Source of the DNA: Pascua guehoae
Taxonomy: Eukaryota; Basidiomycota; Tremellomycetes; Trichosporonales; Trichosporonaceae
Reading direction: 5' to 3'
Length of the DNA stretch: 64,000 nt
Assembly: GCA_001600415.1 (NCBI GenBank)
Contig: BCJX01000013.1
Span: forward strand, 570,753-634,752
Shown: one piece after another, positions 34,201 to 45,367 of the stretch
How the letters are laid out: the number at the start of each line of letters is the position of its first letter
How positions within the stretch are numbered: the first letter of the stretch is position 1
Notes under the pieces: model-generated
The model's database searches: none
Seen by the model: the letters and a program-made list of their open reading frames with translations, nothing else
Told to the model about the DNA's origin: nothing
Made by a program: the position numbers and the translations under genes

Positions 34201-36319
34201 TAATTCCTCAACAAGAACGTCCGTGTCCCGCAGGCTCTCCGCCTTCTGCTTTCCCTTGGCTGCCACTTTGGCTTCGACGTCGTCTAACACCCGAGCTAAC
34301 TCGGATAACTCCTCTTCATCGCACTGAGATGCACCCGCTGCACGTTAACTTGGTCATGTTATGCTGTTGAGACAACTCACAATCATTCGGAACCTGGTCG
34401 CGCGTGACAGACTTCTGAGTAGACTTCTGAGTAGACTTCTGAGCAGACTTCTGAGCAGACTTCTGAGTGCTGTACTGTGGTTGTTGTCAGGTCCAACCAT
34501 GATAGCGGCCTGTGACGTACCGTCGCATTCCGAGCTCGGAAGAGCTCCTCAAACTCGTCTGCCTGCTCCTCATCCCACAGCGTGATCATCAGAGGCACCT
34601 TGGTCTTCGGGTTCTGGGACGGCTCCAAGTTAAATGTGAATGCTAAACGAGAGGTGAGCAACGAGCCAACTCTAATAACCCACTGCACTTATTCCGTTGA
34701 AGTGCGCTCAGCTGGCGGAACGTAACAGGCGCATCTTCTTCACGACCAGATTCATCGAATAACTGCTCTTAGCATCTGTCAAGAGACCGTTGCGACAAAC
34801 CTTGCAGAGAATTTGGTCTCGTTCGAGGTAAATGATGATGTCCCCATCCTGCAGGCGACGGCGAGACTTGCCGGCATTGAGCCAGTCGGCACCGTTACGT
34901 TCGAGTGCTGAAATCTGAAATCCCTTGGGTCGGTCCAGACGCTTATCTTTGAACGCCATGTTGACAAGCGACATGTATAGCTTTGGTTCGCAGTTAGCCA
35001 TCTATCCACGCTGGAATATTGACATACCCGGGGATTAAGGCTCTTCGGGTCTGGTTTGGCCTTCTTGAGCTGGCTGCAGAGCTGATCACCAACTGTTCCC
35101 TCCCAACCCTTGTTGCTGGTAGCGTTTTTCAACACGCTGTCCTTGATAGCAACGTTACCTGGCGTGGTATACAAGACACCAAGGATGCGAAGGATGTTGA
35201 CAGACATTGCGCCGTCTGTGGTTTGTCAGTGCAAGTCTAAGGGCGGTAACTTACACATTGATCCGCAAAGGAAGTCGCCAAGACGGGATCTAGGAGTCAG
35301 GCATGTCGTGTGAATACCAACGCTCACGGTCCACACGTCTCGTTCTTGAGGATGAGCACCCTTCCTTGATCATTGGCCTTGTCTGTAACGATCTCATACA
35401 GAAAATCGGAAAGCTAGACGCATTAGCTGTGAACCTGGGGTGATACTCACGCAGGCAGTGGCATCATGACCACCAATTTCGCCACCACGGACCACATCAA
35501 GGAGGAAGACGATGAGCTCAATCCACTCGCGCGAGTGCAGCTCCTTTGGTCGGCCTTTAGGTAAGCGCCGTCTTACTCAACACACTCACTGAAAGCGGTG
35601 CCACTGTTCATTGTCTGTATGTCAGCCTGTCATAGTGTTTCATGAACACGACAGCATGGCCCTACATTAACACTGTTGCTTTGTCAGCCAATACTTTGGT
35701 TAATAGCCCCAAGCGACTCACTGCGCGACAAGGGGACAGATCATCTGGGCCGCGAGCTGGAGAGTACCATGGGCGCCGGGACGCCTCTTTGAAGGCACAA
35801 CTGGTAATGGCGTGCGCTCGTTTTCTGTGGCCTCTATCGCAGGTTTGATAATCTTGGCCACGATGCATTGGAGGGCCGCGTAGTGATAGTTTACGACCAG
35901 AGTCGGGGGAATGTCGGCGACAAGTTCGTCCAGCTGATCATGAGACTAGCAGCCTTGCGAGGGGGAGTGACGGTGCTTACCTCGTCCTCACACCATTCAC
36001 ACCAATCCTTTGACGTATTATCGGGAAGGTCGGGGTGTTGCTAACACGTCAGCTGAATGCTTGCTTGTTTCCGAGGAAGGAATTACAAGCAGATGAGGTG
36101 GGCCCATACCCCACAGCTCAAGACGTCGTTGCCACTCACAAGTAACTTGTGCAAAAGGTCCTTCCCAACCCTGAGTGCAGTCTGTTTGTCTTTGTATCCC
36201 CGCTTCTTTATCTTCTCAAAATGGTTGCGAAGAGCATTGTTGGCGATTTCGAAGTCGGCCTCCTCCTTGGCGGTGGAAGGAGTCCTCGTGGGTTTGAGTT
36301 TCTGGCGCGACGGTGGCAT
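31277..36319 (-). CDS. Probable meiotic chromosome-axis protein, SYCP2/Red1-like
   Basis: About 20 short exons can be chained in phase from ATG 36319 to TAG 31277, giving roughly 1,400 aa. Residues about 1-330 are helical, ARM-like (IEATENER, LHSREWIELIVFLLDVV, SVNILRILGVLYTTP). A beta-rich PH-like block follows (GFQISALERNGADWLNAGK, LQDGDIIIYLERDQIL, FTFNLEPSQNPKTKVPLMI, LWDEEQADEFEELFRARNA). Then come about 800 residues of Lys/Ser/Pro-rich disordered sequence with acidic patches. The last 100 residues are a predicted coiled coil (MMERIQAPNKQMQIQRR, VYTQMLRDASAARREVHDDL). ARM-like plus Spt16M-like plus disorder plus coiled coil is the order of SYCP2 and Red1, which bind HORMA proteins and form axis filaments in meiosis. 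The assignment is by architecture; another large chromatin protein is possible. It contains an in-frame 45-nt intron (32475-32519), a 38-nt intron, and coding minisatellites. It is head to head with the subtilase gene. Confidence 0.55.
33421..33480. repeat. Coding tandem duplication, EVADAGED unit
   Basis: Within the axis-protein-like gene a 24-bp unit is duplicated (plus strand GCGTCAGCCACCTCATCCTC), giving DEVADAGE twice in an acidic disordered stretch. Confidence 0.8.
34409..34467. repeat. Coding minisatellite, 12-bp unit x5
   Basis: The unit AGACTTCTGAGT/AGACTTCTGAGC on the plus strand is repeated about five times inside the axis-protein-like gene and encodes tandem (S/A)QKS/T steps just after the PH-like block. 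Confidence 0.88.
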
Positions 36320-37359
36320 CGCGCCAGGTTGTTGCGTGTGTGGCGAAAGGATAAAGATAGGGGGAAGAGGAGGGGGGGAGGGTTTAGATAGTGGCTGTTG
36401 CAACTTGTGGTTGTCAAACGAAGGGGATGGTGGCGGCGGTGAATGAAGATGTGAGATGTGAGAATGGGAGAGAAGGTGAAAGAGACAAAGAGAGAGGATT
36501 GAAGAGTAATGGAAGGAAGGAAGGTGCTTTTGGGATACTTTGATGTTTCCTTCCCTCGTTGCTGACCTCCAAAACAAAAGCGAGCGCGCGCAAGGAAGAA
36601 AGCGAGGAAGATCGCTGCGATCGCTGCATGAGTTGAGTGTACCAGTCCTCAAAAGGTCTGTGCTCTGGTACAACTTGGGGGTGGACCACATCCACTTTCT
36701 GCACGTGACTCGAGGGCCCCACAAACTGATTCCGTGTCTGACAACGGCGGGTGGCGCCATGGCATGGGGAGTTTAATGGGGTGTGACTAGGGGATGTAAT
36801 TGGTTAATCGAGGCAACCCTAATGAGCGGCCGATGGCGGGTAATGAGGCCATGGATATTGCTCTTCTGGGCAGGGTGGCGAGGCAATGACGTTTGCGTAG
36901 TTGTGGTGCGCGTGGGTGTGGGTGGTGTGGGGTGTGCTGGGCATTGAGCACAGCGATACGCGAGTGGCTTGTCGCCCTCATCCGGCCGGCTCTCGTCTAG
37001 CGTGATCGCGCCAGTCCAGTCCCAGCGCTATCCAGCCGAGGTTCAGGGGCGGCGGGGGCAGGGCCCGATGATGATGGATGAATGCGGTCAGTGCGGTGCG
37101 GCCCACAGTAGTGCCACAGTGGTGGTGGACGCATCACCCGTGTTCGACCAACTGCTATTAGTGTCACGGCCATGCCCAGCCAGCCACACCCGGCCGGGTC
37201 CCCCTCCCAACCATACTCACCCCCGTCGTCTCCATCTCGTCTTGACTCCATCCATCTCTCCTTCCACAGCCTTTATAGTCAACCTATAGAGGTCACATTC
37301 TTTGCTCTTCCACTCTTTACTTTGCCACCCCCACCACACCCAACGTTGTACACTCCACG
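36320..37359. promoter_or_regulatory. Divergent promoter region between axis-like gene and subtilase gene
   Basis: 1.04 kb between two head-to-head starts. On the subtilase side a TATA-like TTTATAG lies at 37272-37278, about 85 nt before the ATG, followed by a C/T-rich leader. On the other side the leader is G/A-rich on the plus strand (pyrimidine-rich in its own sense). Confidence 0.5.
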
Positions 37360-39184
37360 ATGCGTCTCACTCCGGCCATCCTCTTTGCCCTCCTCCCGGC
37401 CATTGTTGCCACCCCTATCGAGACCCGCAACGGTCTCGCGCCACTGAGCGTCACTGGCGAGTCGATCCCAGACTCGTACATTATCGTCTTCAAGAAGGGC
37501 GTCTCGCCAGACCAGATTGCGCTCCACCTCGACTCGGTCGCGGGCTTTGCCGCCGCCAGCGTGAGTACTACCGCAAGAGATAGTAGGGGCTGCCTAACTC
37601 GGCAACGTCCGCCACGCTGGGGCCACGCACGCGCGGGAGATGGGTGGCGTAACACCTCTCCCAGTGTCACACACATTCACCCATCCATCCCGCGCTCCAG
37701 TCCCGGCTATCGTTACTGGCACGAGTGTTGTGATCATGCTGCACCCCCCCAATCCACCTTCCTTGATCCCTGTTGCCGCCCGTCACCGGGTGGCAACAAC
37801 TAACCATTGGCACGTGCTCACGCGACCCAGCCCCTGCGCGGTGACTCTTCTGGCATCAACCACGTCTGGGGCAAGGACACGAGCCTTGTCGGCGACAGCG
37901 TCCAGTTTGCTGGCTACTGTAAGTGCTATCGCGGATCGACATTTGGGTGGATGCTCGACGCTGACTCGCTAAGCTGGCCAGTTCTCGGCCGAAGCCCTGG
38001 CGCAGATTCGTGCTTCCCCCGAGGTGGCGTACGTCGAGCAGGACCAGACTGTGCACACACAGGAAGTCCTCCACGGCGTCGACGATGCGTTTGCCACGAG
38101 CGGCGACATTGTCGACCAGAAGGGTGCGCCATGGGGCCTCGCGCGCATCTCGCACCGCCCCCGCCTCACGTTCGGCACATTTAACAAGTACATTTACGAC
38201 AAGCACGGCGGCGAGGGCGTGACTGCCTATGTCATTGACACGGGTGTCAACATTGAGCACGTCGAGTTCCAGGGCCGCGCGCGCTGGGGCAAGACGATCC
38301 CCAAGAACGACCAGGACATTGACGGCAACGGCCACGGCACGCACTGCGCCGGCACCATTGCGTCGCGCAAGTATGGTGTTGCCAAGGCGGCCGAGATTGT
38401 CGCCGTCAAGGTGCTCGGCACCAACGGCTCGGGCACCATGTCGGACGTCATTGACGGTGTCCTCTGGGCTGCCGAGGACGCTATCAAGAACGCAAAGGCC
38501 CAGGCAGGCACCAGCGCCTCCCGCAAGGGTTCCGTCGCCAACATGTCGCTCGGTGGTGGCAAGGCCAAGTCGCTCGACGACGCTGTCGACGCCGCCGTCG
38601 AGAGTGGTCTTCACTTTGCCGTTGCCGCCGGTAACGACAACAAGGATGCGTGCGACTACTCGCCCGCCGCGTCCGCCGGCGCCGTGACCGTCGGCGCGTC
38701 GACCATTACCGACGACCGCGCCTACTTCTCCAACTATGGCAAGTGCGTCGACATCTTTGCGCCCGGTCTCAACATTCTCTCGACCTGGAACCGCAGCCCC
38801 ACCGACACCAACACCATCTCGGGCACGTCGATGGCGTCGCCCCACATTTGCGGTCTCCTCGCCTACCTGCTCTCGATCGAGGGCACCGAGACGTTCCCGG
38901 CCTCGGCCTACCTCGAGTCGACCTCGGACGAGGCTCACGTCGAGATGATGGACGAGCCCTCGCTCTACTCGCAGGCCTACAACCTCTTCCCCGCCGTCGT
39001 CAAGGGTCTCCTCCCCGAGCCCGCAAAGGTGCCCGTCATCTCGTCGCCCGAGGCCACCAAGGGCAAGAAGATTACGCCAAAGCAGCTCAAGAAGGCCCTC
39101 ATTGCCCTCTCCACCCCGGGCATGCTTTCCGACGCCGGCACCGGCTCGCCAAACCTCCTCGCCTTCAACAACGCCACCGCTTAG
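37360..39184 (+). CDS. PRB1: Vacuolar serine protease, cerevisin/proteinase B type (S8 subtilase)
   Basis: A subtilisin-fold endopeptidase, expected in the vacuole lumen, that degrades and activates other hydrolases. Exons 37360-37560, 37831-37918 and 37974-39184 join to 499 aa. A signal peptide (MRLTPAILFALLPAIVAT) is followed by an I9 inhibitor propeptide (PDSYIIVFKKGVS, through EVAYVEQDQTVH). The catalytic triad is intact: Asp in VIDTGVN, His in GNGHGTHCAG, Ser in GTSMASPH, with the oxyanion Asn in AAGNDN. The block APWGLARISHR marks the mature N-terminus and matches the cerevisin/Alp2 subfamily, as do FGTFNKYIY and LLAYLLS. Exon 3 begins after TAAG at 37973; the more obvious CAG at 37981 would break the frame. 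The length fits the family. Confidence 0.95.
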
Positions 39185-39865
39185 GGGGTCCCCAGATTGA
39201 GAGTGTAGGCATCTGGATGTTGTCTGAAGTGTACCAGTACCATTGTGCAGAACATGTCATTTGAATGCAAAGTTGGATGTGATACAGAGCACACGAGCGG
39301 AGCCACACGAGCGGAGCGAGTGTGCGGAGCGAACGTGCGGAACTGGCATGTTATGGAACGCAAAGGTGGATGGGATGAGGAGTGATGCTGGGTGCGCAGT
39401 GGCGACTGATGCTGAGCGAGTGAGGCAATGAGCGGGTGGGGCAATGAGCGAGTGGGGCTGAGCGAGTGGGGTCTTTAAAGATCGAGTCGGGCAGAACGAG
39501 GGCAACAGAGAAGCCGAATGGAGCGAGGGCGGGACATGACTGGAAGGTGAGCCGACCAGGACACGCACCTCCGCCGCCCCCCTCCAGCTGTCGACAAGTG
39601 GTCGAGAGTCGGGCACAGGAACAAGCTGCGAGTGCCGGGGTGCGATATGCCGCCGCGATAAGTCCAGAGCGTGCCGAGGGCATCGATACGGGGACGCACT
39701 CGATTCCGACGAACCAATCTTGCCTTGGGGAGTCTTCTCCCCCTCCCCACCCCGCCCCCGTGCACCGCACCGCATCGCACCGCTGCGCAGCGCAGCGCCG
39801 CCGAGTCCCGATGACATTGACCTCGCTCTCGCGGCCCGGTATCCGGAACCTCCGGAACCCAACAG
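39185..39865. other. Convergent 3' intergenic region with tandem repeats
   Basis: 681 bp between convergent stops. It contains the repeats at 39295-39475, listed separately. No gene seen. Confidence 0.55.
39295..39475. repeat. Degenerate tandem repeats (ACGAGCGGAGC and GAGCGAGTGGGG units)
   Basis: At 39295-39340 an 11- to 12-bp unit related to CACGAGCGGAGC recurs about four times. At 39412-39475 a unit related to AATGAGCGAGTGGGGC recurs four times. Both lie in the 3' flank shared by the subtilase and the phosphopantetheinyl transferase. Confidence 0.7.
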
Positions 39866-40735
39866 CTATTCGAGGCGCTGCGCGACGACGGCAGCGACGA
39901 CGACGCCCGCGTCGTGGCTGATCGTCACGAGGAGGTGGACGGGGACGGGGTGGGTGAACCATGCCCCGCCCGCGGGCTCGCTTGGGGCTGGGGATGGGGA
40001 TGGAGCTGGGTGTGGGGCTGGGGCTGGGGTAGGAGCAAGGGCAGGGGCAGTGGAGCCCGGGGGCGGCGAGGACGTGGTTGTCGAGGACGCGGTGTAGACC
40101 TCTTGGGGTGTGCTCGCCTCGTGCCCATTGCCCGCCCGAGTTTGAGTTCCAGGTGCGGATCCAGTTGCAGCCGGCACCATCTCTCCAGCCCTCTCCCCCC
40201 GCCACTCCCCCGGCCCCGCTCCCGGCCCCGGCCCCGGCCCCGCTCCCACCCCCGGCCCCGACCCCGCCCGCGCCGCAGCTGCAGCTGCGGCTGCAGCGAC
40301 GTCGCCAGTGAGGACGAGCACGGGGCGTCCGTTCGGCGCATACCGCAGGTCCAAATCGCGCCACGAGCGGACGCGGAACGGGAGCGCCTTGTACGCCGCC
40401 TCCTTTGCGGCCCAGCTGGGGTCAGCGGGTGTATTACAGGTGGCGAGGACGTACCGGGACGAGAGGAAGCGGAGCTGGCGGGCGTGTAGAGCTGAGTTGG
40501 GGTTGGTTGTGGAGTGGGGATTGCTCCGGATGTTGGTGTTGGTGTTGTTGGTGGTGTTGTTGCTCGCGCTTGCACTCGTGTTTGCCGCGCTCGCTTCCCC
40601 CGGGTCCAATGCACAAAACTCGGCATACTCGCGCGCACAGCAGATGCGGTCAGCGAGACGACGTGCGCCGCGCCGGCGCATGACGCCTTCGAGGCGAGCG
40701 ACCGAGAGAATATCGACGCCAAGGCCGAGGAGCAT
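39866..40735 (-). CDS. PPT2: Holo-[acyl-carrier-protein] synthase (AcpS-type phosphopantetheinyl transferase)
   Basis: Transfers 4'-phosphopantetheine from CoA to the serine of mitochondrial acyl-carrier protein; fungal Ppt2 acts in mitochondria. Two exons, 40735-40455 and 40415-39866, give 276 aa. The N-terminal motif LGLGVDILSVARLEGV carries the metal-binding Asp. After removal of a 39-nt in-frame intron the core reads RFLSSRWAAKEAAYKAL with the catalytic Glu and Lys, then LDLRYAPNGRPVLVLTG, and the last strand HLLVTISHDAGVVVAAVVAQ. Two low-complexity insertions are unusual: a Asn/Thr/Ser tract before RFLSS and a roughly 110-residue Ala/Gly/Pro tract between the last core strands, so the protein is about twice AcpS length. 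ATG 40735 starts right at the core; an upstream in-frame ATG at 40801 would add 22 residues. Confidence 0.87.
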   Translation of the reverse strand: MLLGLGVDILSVARLEGVMRRRGARRLADRICCAREYAEFCALDPGEASAANTSASASNNTTNNTNTNIRSNPHSTTNPNSALHARQLRFLSSRYVLATCNTPADPSWAAKEAAYKALPFRVRSWRDLDLRYAPNGRPVLVLTGDVAAAAAAAAARAGSGPGVGAGPGPGPGAGPGEWRGERAGEMVPAATGSAPGTQTRAGNGHEASTPQEVYTASSTTTSSPPPGSTAPALAPTPAPAPHPAPSPSPAPSEPAGGAWFTHPVPVHLLVTISHDAGVVVAAVVAQRLE

Positions 40736-41092
40736 GGGAATGGGGTTGGAAGCAATGTTGACTTTTGGGTGGACCTCAAAGTGGAGGCCGCAGGTGGTCA
40801 TGACCCTTCAGCCACATGGCGTGCCACGGCAACAACCTGCAATCTACAATCTGCAATCTGCGACCTGTCTGCAAGCGGGACATGGGATGCATCATCGACA
40901 GGTACTATGAAAGAGGGTGAGGCAGACACAAAGCACCCTCAAACGGGAACATGCGTCGCGGGTAGAGTACAGAGATGCCGTCGAGATGATCCCACGGGGA
41001 TGGTGGGCTGTGGCGTTGGCGGGGGTGGAGAGGAAGTGGCACGGTTCGGGCTCGGTGCGGGCCCGGTCGGGGGAGCTGCTCCCGCTGTAGTA
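40736..41092. other. Short intergenic between Argonaute stop and PPT2 start
   Basis: 357 bp with both neighbours on the minus strand. It must hold the Argonaute 3' end and the PPT2 promoter. No motif recognised. Confidence 0.5.
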
Positions 41093-44000
41093 CTACATGT
41101 ACCAAGCGACGCGGTTGACTGTGTACGTTAGCGTCCGCCAGCACGCGTGTTAGCAGGGGCAGGATGACTCACTGGCCGCGTTCTGGAAGCGACGCGCTAA
41201 AGGAATGTCAGCAAAGATCGCATAGTGCCATGACTTGGTCACTCACCAATGAGCAGAGGGTTGAACTCGCGTGTCTGCTGGCGACCCGATACCGTGGTAG
41301 CCTCCTCCGAGGCGTCGTCCTCGACGTACGCCATGTAACGCGCCTGGGTCGCGATGATCTGTGGGGTGAGCAGGGTGCCGCGTGTGATGGTCGAGACAAC
41401 GTACGTCGGCGTAGTACGCCACGGGAATGAGCTGCGCTGTTAGCGTTGATCTACGATACGCCTCCACTGGAGTTACTCACCGAGACCGAACGCGTCGCAC
41501 GCGCAAAGGTGTAGCAGAGCTGGTGGACGAGCGTCTGCATGCTGTCGGCCGTAAACTGAAAGTCAGTCATCCAACCAAGCCAGTAGAGATCAAGGCGACT
41601 CACGGCGTTTTCATCCTTGAGCACCACGCTGGAAAGAGTTAGCAATGACGCGTCCCAGCACGAGCAAACATATACGTACTAGTGAGTCGGGCGCGCCGTA
41701 CCCTGGAGACCGGCATGAGCCTGCAGGTAGAAATCGAAAGCGCGCGGGTGCGTGACGCCCTGGTCGACGACGGTGCCAGCCTTGAGATTGCCGGTGCGGT
41801 CGATCGAGTTTTGATCATTAGGGTTGGCGAAGAAGCGCATGTTATGCTGTGAGCCGTCAGCGACAGGGCAATGGTATACGGGTGCTCGATCGTCTGACTC
41901 ACGCGCTTGGCGCAAATGGTGAACGTCACCTTTGGCTTGATGTTAAGTTTGGCGGCGGCCTTCTTGATGGCCTCAACCTCCTTGCTAAACTTGTTAGCGG
42001 CCAAACAGGTCGCAGCGGACATGAATCACTCACTCGCAAACCTCCTGGTACTGGCCCTCGGAAACACCGTCGCGGAAGAACAAGATCTTGGCAGGGTAGT
42101 TCTTCGTGTTGGCTTGGAACGTTTTGAGATGGTGCTCCATCATCGCCGCCAGATCGTTGATGATTTCGCTATCAAGTCAGCATAGCGCATGCTGGTTCAA
42201 CACGACGGCGCAGTGACACGTACACGCGACCCTCTTGGAGGCGCACCGAAGGCTCGAACTTGACATTGTCGCCGTTGACGGCTGACACGGTGACGGCAAT
42301 GGATGGCTGAAGGAGGCCGCGGCCACCAGGAGGGTGCGTGACCTAGATGGTATCAGCTCTGTTCTCGTTGCCTTGGGTGCCACTCACATCCGCGCCGATG
42401 AGCATCGTCGTCTTGTCCAGCTAGAGGCAGTCAGTATTTTGTCCACACGGGTGATGGGAAACCAAACACTTACGACTGGGCTCGGTACCTCGTGGGTAAC
42501 GCCGCCCAGCTTTTGCTGGATTTTCATTGCGACTATTGTCAGTCGCCGTTCTCTCACGGACAAGAAAGCAGACTCCTCACCGTTGCCACAGTACTGGTCG
42601 AGGCCGCGTTCGTTCTTGAGCTTCTGCGCGACGAGGCACTGCGTCACGATCGGCTGTGCAAGTGTCAGAGCAGTGGGCACAAGAGGTTTGAGTAACATAC
42701 CGCCTTCAGTTGCATGGCTGTAATGTCAGCAGTGTCGAACGGATTAACCAACTACTTACCTGCAATGTGCTTGATCTCCTGATACATAAAGGTATCCTTG
42801 CGCTGGGGTCTGTCAACTTGGCCACCTCCACCGTCGAGACACGAATGTTGTTACTTACCGGGAGAATAACTACAATCAACTGCGGGTCCATCTTGGACTG
42901 CTTGAAAGCTTCGCGCGCGCCGGCAGTAAGAGCCTCCCGGATGGACGTGCGTCCTCCCTCAATCAGAGGAGGCTGCTTGTTTTCAATGCGCACGCCTACG
43001 CTTGTCAGCTGAATCGCAAATCTAGTGCACCCACCATAGCGCTCGACCTGGCCCACAAAGCTGGCGGTGGTCAGCGATGCAAGGCGTAGTCAGTAAGGGG
43101 ACGTACAAGCGGATAAAGTTCTCTGCAAATGTCAGCTGCAAGTCTAGAGCGGGCGGGACTCACGCATATCCTGCGTGCGGAAGTAGTTATCCAGGCTAAC
43201 GACGGACCAGCACTTGAGGGCAGCGCCCGGGCGGCAAAACTGTACGTCTCGGAGGTTCCAACCGCTGCAGTGTCAGCACTCGCCATGGTTCGTCAAACTC
43301 ACCCGTTCATGCAGCGAGCCTTCTTGCCACGGGCGTACGAGACCTGGGGCTCGGGGAGGATGCGGGCGTTGACCTTCATCATGTTCGCATTCACCTCGAG
43401 GCCCCACGCCTTGAGCTTCGGCAAGCTGCTGTAGTCGAGCTTGCGGCGCCAGTCTTTGATGCCCATGCAGCGCTCATGGGGCTTCTGCGCGGCGACCTTG
43501 ATCATGTCCGCAGCCTGGTTCGAGCTGAGTTGCGAGAAGGGAACGGCGTTGAAGTCATTCATCATGACCAGCTCGATACTACCCTGTCAGCGCAGCCCTC
43601 GTGGGATGCTTGCATGCTTGGTCGGTGTGGATGGTGTGACTCACGGGACCATGAAGCGCTTGCCGTACACAACGCAGGGAAGACGAGGCTTCTGAATCGT
43701 AATGTTAAACTGCTGCTTGAAGTACTGGATAAGGTTGACTTTGCGGTCGGGAGCTCCATCCTGGCCGTTAACGACAAAGGTGATCTCCGATGCAGGCTGC
43801 ACGGAGAAGCTCTTGAGCGTGAACACGCGGTCCGACTTCTTGTACGGCAAGGTAAACTTGGCGTTGTAGAGGAGCTTGCTGAGGCGCTTGGTCTGCATCG
43901 GGCTCAGCTCGTTGATCTCTTGGTGACCGCCACCCGGTGGCGCGCCACCGCGCATCCCACCACGACCACCACGGCCTCCACGGCCGCCGCGACCGCCGCC

Positions 44001-45367
44001 GCCGCCACCGAGGCCGAGAACCTCTGGGATCAGGCGCTGATGATGTTAGCTGTCACGCACCAACAGGCATTGAATACTCACCGTAAGGGGGCCCGACTTG
44101 AAGAAGGCCGTAAAGGCGCAGTCAAGCTGAACGGCCGGGAAACCGCTACCGGTCGGGCGGAACGACCTGCAAGTGTTAGTTAGATGCCAAACTGTGAAAA
44201 ACGGTACCACGTACTGCATGAAGCCCTTGCCCACCACGGCTCCATCCGAGATGGGCTGCGCGCCGTCTGCACGTTAGTTCCGCCTACATGCACACACTGG
44301 ACTTACCGGCGCCAAAGAAGCGGCCACGAGCACCCATGGGGGTGTACTGGCGCGAGGGGGCGTCGCGAAGGAGAATGTTGACGGCCTGGACGGCGGTTTG
44401 CTGCAAGTGTGTGAGCGTGCGAGTGAAAGATAGTCAAGGAGGACTTACCACAATCTCCTGCTCTTGGGTGGATTGGCGATTGTCGGGCTTGCAGAAGCGC
44501 ATCACCGAGTCAAGGTCGATAGTCTGCGCGTACTGGAGGACGACCTTGAAACGGCGCTTGTCATCAAGCTCGCGACCAGGCTCGGGGAGGGCGACCACAA
44601 TCTCCTTCTTGCCGTTCGGGTTTAACGTGAACTTGACTGGGGTGTACACGTTCTTCCTGTGAAGGGTGTTAGCGTGATCCCCCGTGTACTGGTCGTCAGG
44701 CACACTCACTGGAGGTCGTATGCCGAGCCCGTGAAAGCCAGCTTGTCCGGCGACGACTCGCCGTCACGGCAAGCCTGAGCCCAGATCTTGCCAGCGAGAG
44801 GCTTGGGCATCCTGACGGTCAGTACATGTCAGGCCAAGTCTGCACCTACTTCTGGTTGGCAACTTTGACGACCGGCACGATGTCCACGTCGTAGTGGCTG
44901 GTGTTAGCAGGGAAGAGGTACCATGTTGTTCGAGGAACTCGAGGAACTCACTGGATCTCCACCGGCTTGGTGGTGCGAACAGCGTACATGTTCGCCTCGA
45001 CCTGGATCTTGGTCCCCTTGGTGCCGAAGCCTAGATTGTGTCAGCAGCGTAGTGGTTGTCAGACGGTCAGTGGACGAACCGGGGCGAGGCGCAGCATCTG
45101 TTGGGCGTCAGCTTGTCGAGCGGTGCGGTGAGCGTTGACGACAGCACGTACCGGTCAGAAGCAGGTCGTGCTTCAGGGTGAGAGCACCCATAGCCTGGTG
45201 GAGATGCTCCACCTCGCCCGGGGAGGGCTATTGTATTGTCAGCACAAGAGCAGTCGGGTGCGGGGATGTTGTTGTGGGCTCGTTGGATGGCACTCTACGA
45301 GTCGCGCTGAGGAAGGAGGGTGTCGACAAGGAAGCGTACTCACCGGCTTGGGGGCCTTGGGCGGCAT
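41093..45367 (-). CDS. AGO1: Argonaute (RNAi slicer family)
   Basis: Guide-RNA-binding core of RNA interference. More than 20 very short exons run from ATG 45367 (exon 1, MPPKAPKP, 45367-45344) to TAG 41093 (last exon 41118-41093), about 900 aa. Order: N domain and linker 1 (MYAVRTTKPVEI, RQYTPMGARGRFFG), PAZ (QKPRLPCVVYGKRFMVPIELV), MID (WSVVSLDNYFRTQDMRENFIR, VVILP), and PIWI (DKTTMLIGADVTHPPGG, EIINDLAAMMEHHL, FFRDGVSEGQYQEVC, HAGLQGTARPTHY, IPVAYYADVV). The slicer tetrad is complete as Asp (GADVTHP), Glu (EIINDL), Asp (FRDGVSEG) and Asp (YYAD); many animal and plant AGOs have His at the fourth site. An Arg-Gly-Gly-rich insert sits just before PAZ. The chain ends RVAWYM, near the usual Argonaute C-terminus. 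Exon borders were traced for most, not all, exons. Confidence 0.95.

Noticed and set aside
37856..38938. 360-codon frame antisense to the subtilase
   Set aside because: A mirror of the strongly biased sense codons; the sense strand carries the catalytic triad.
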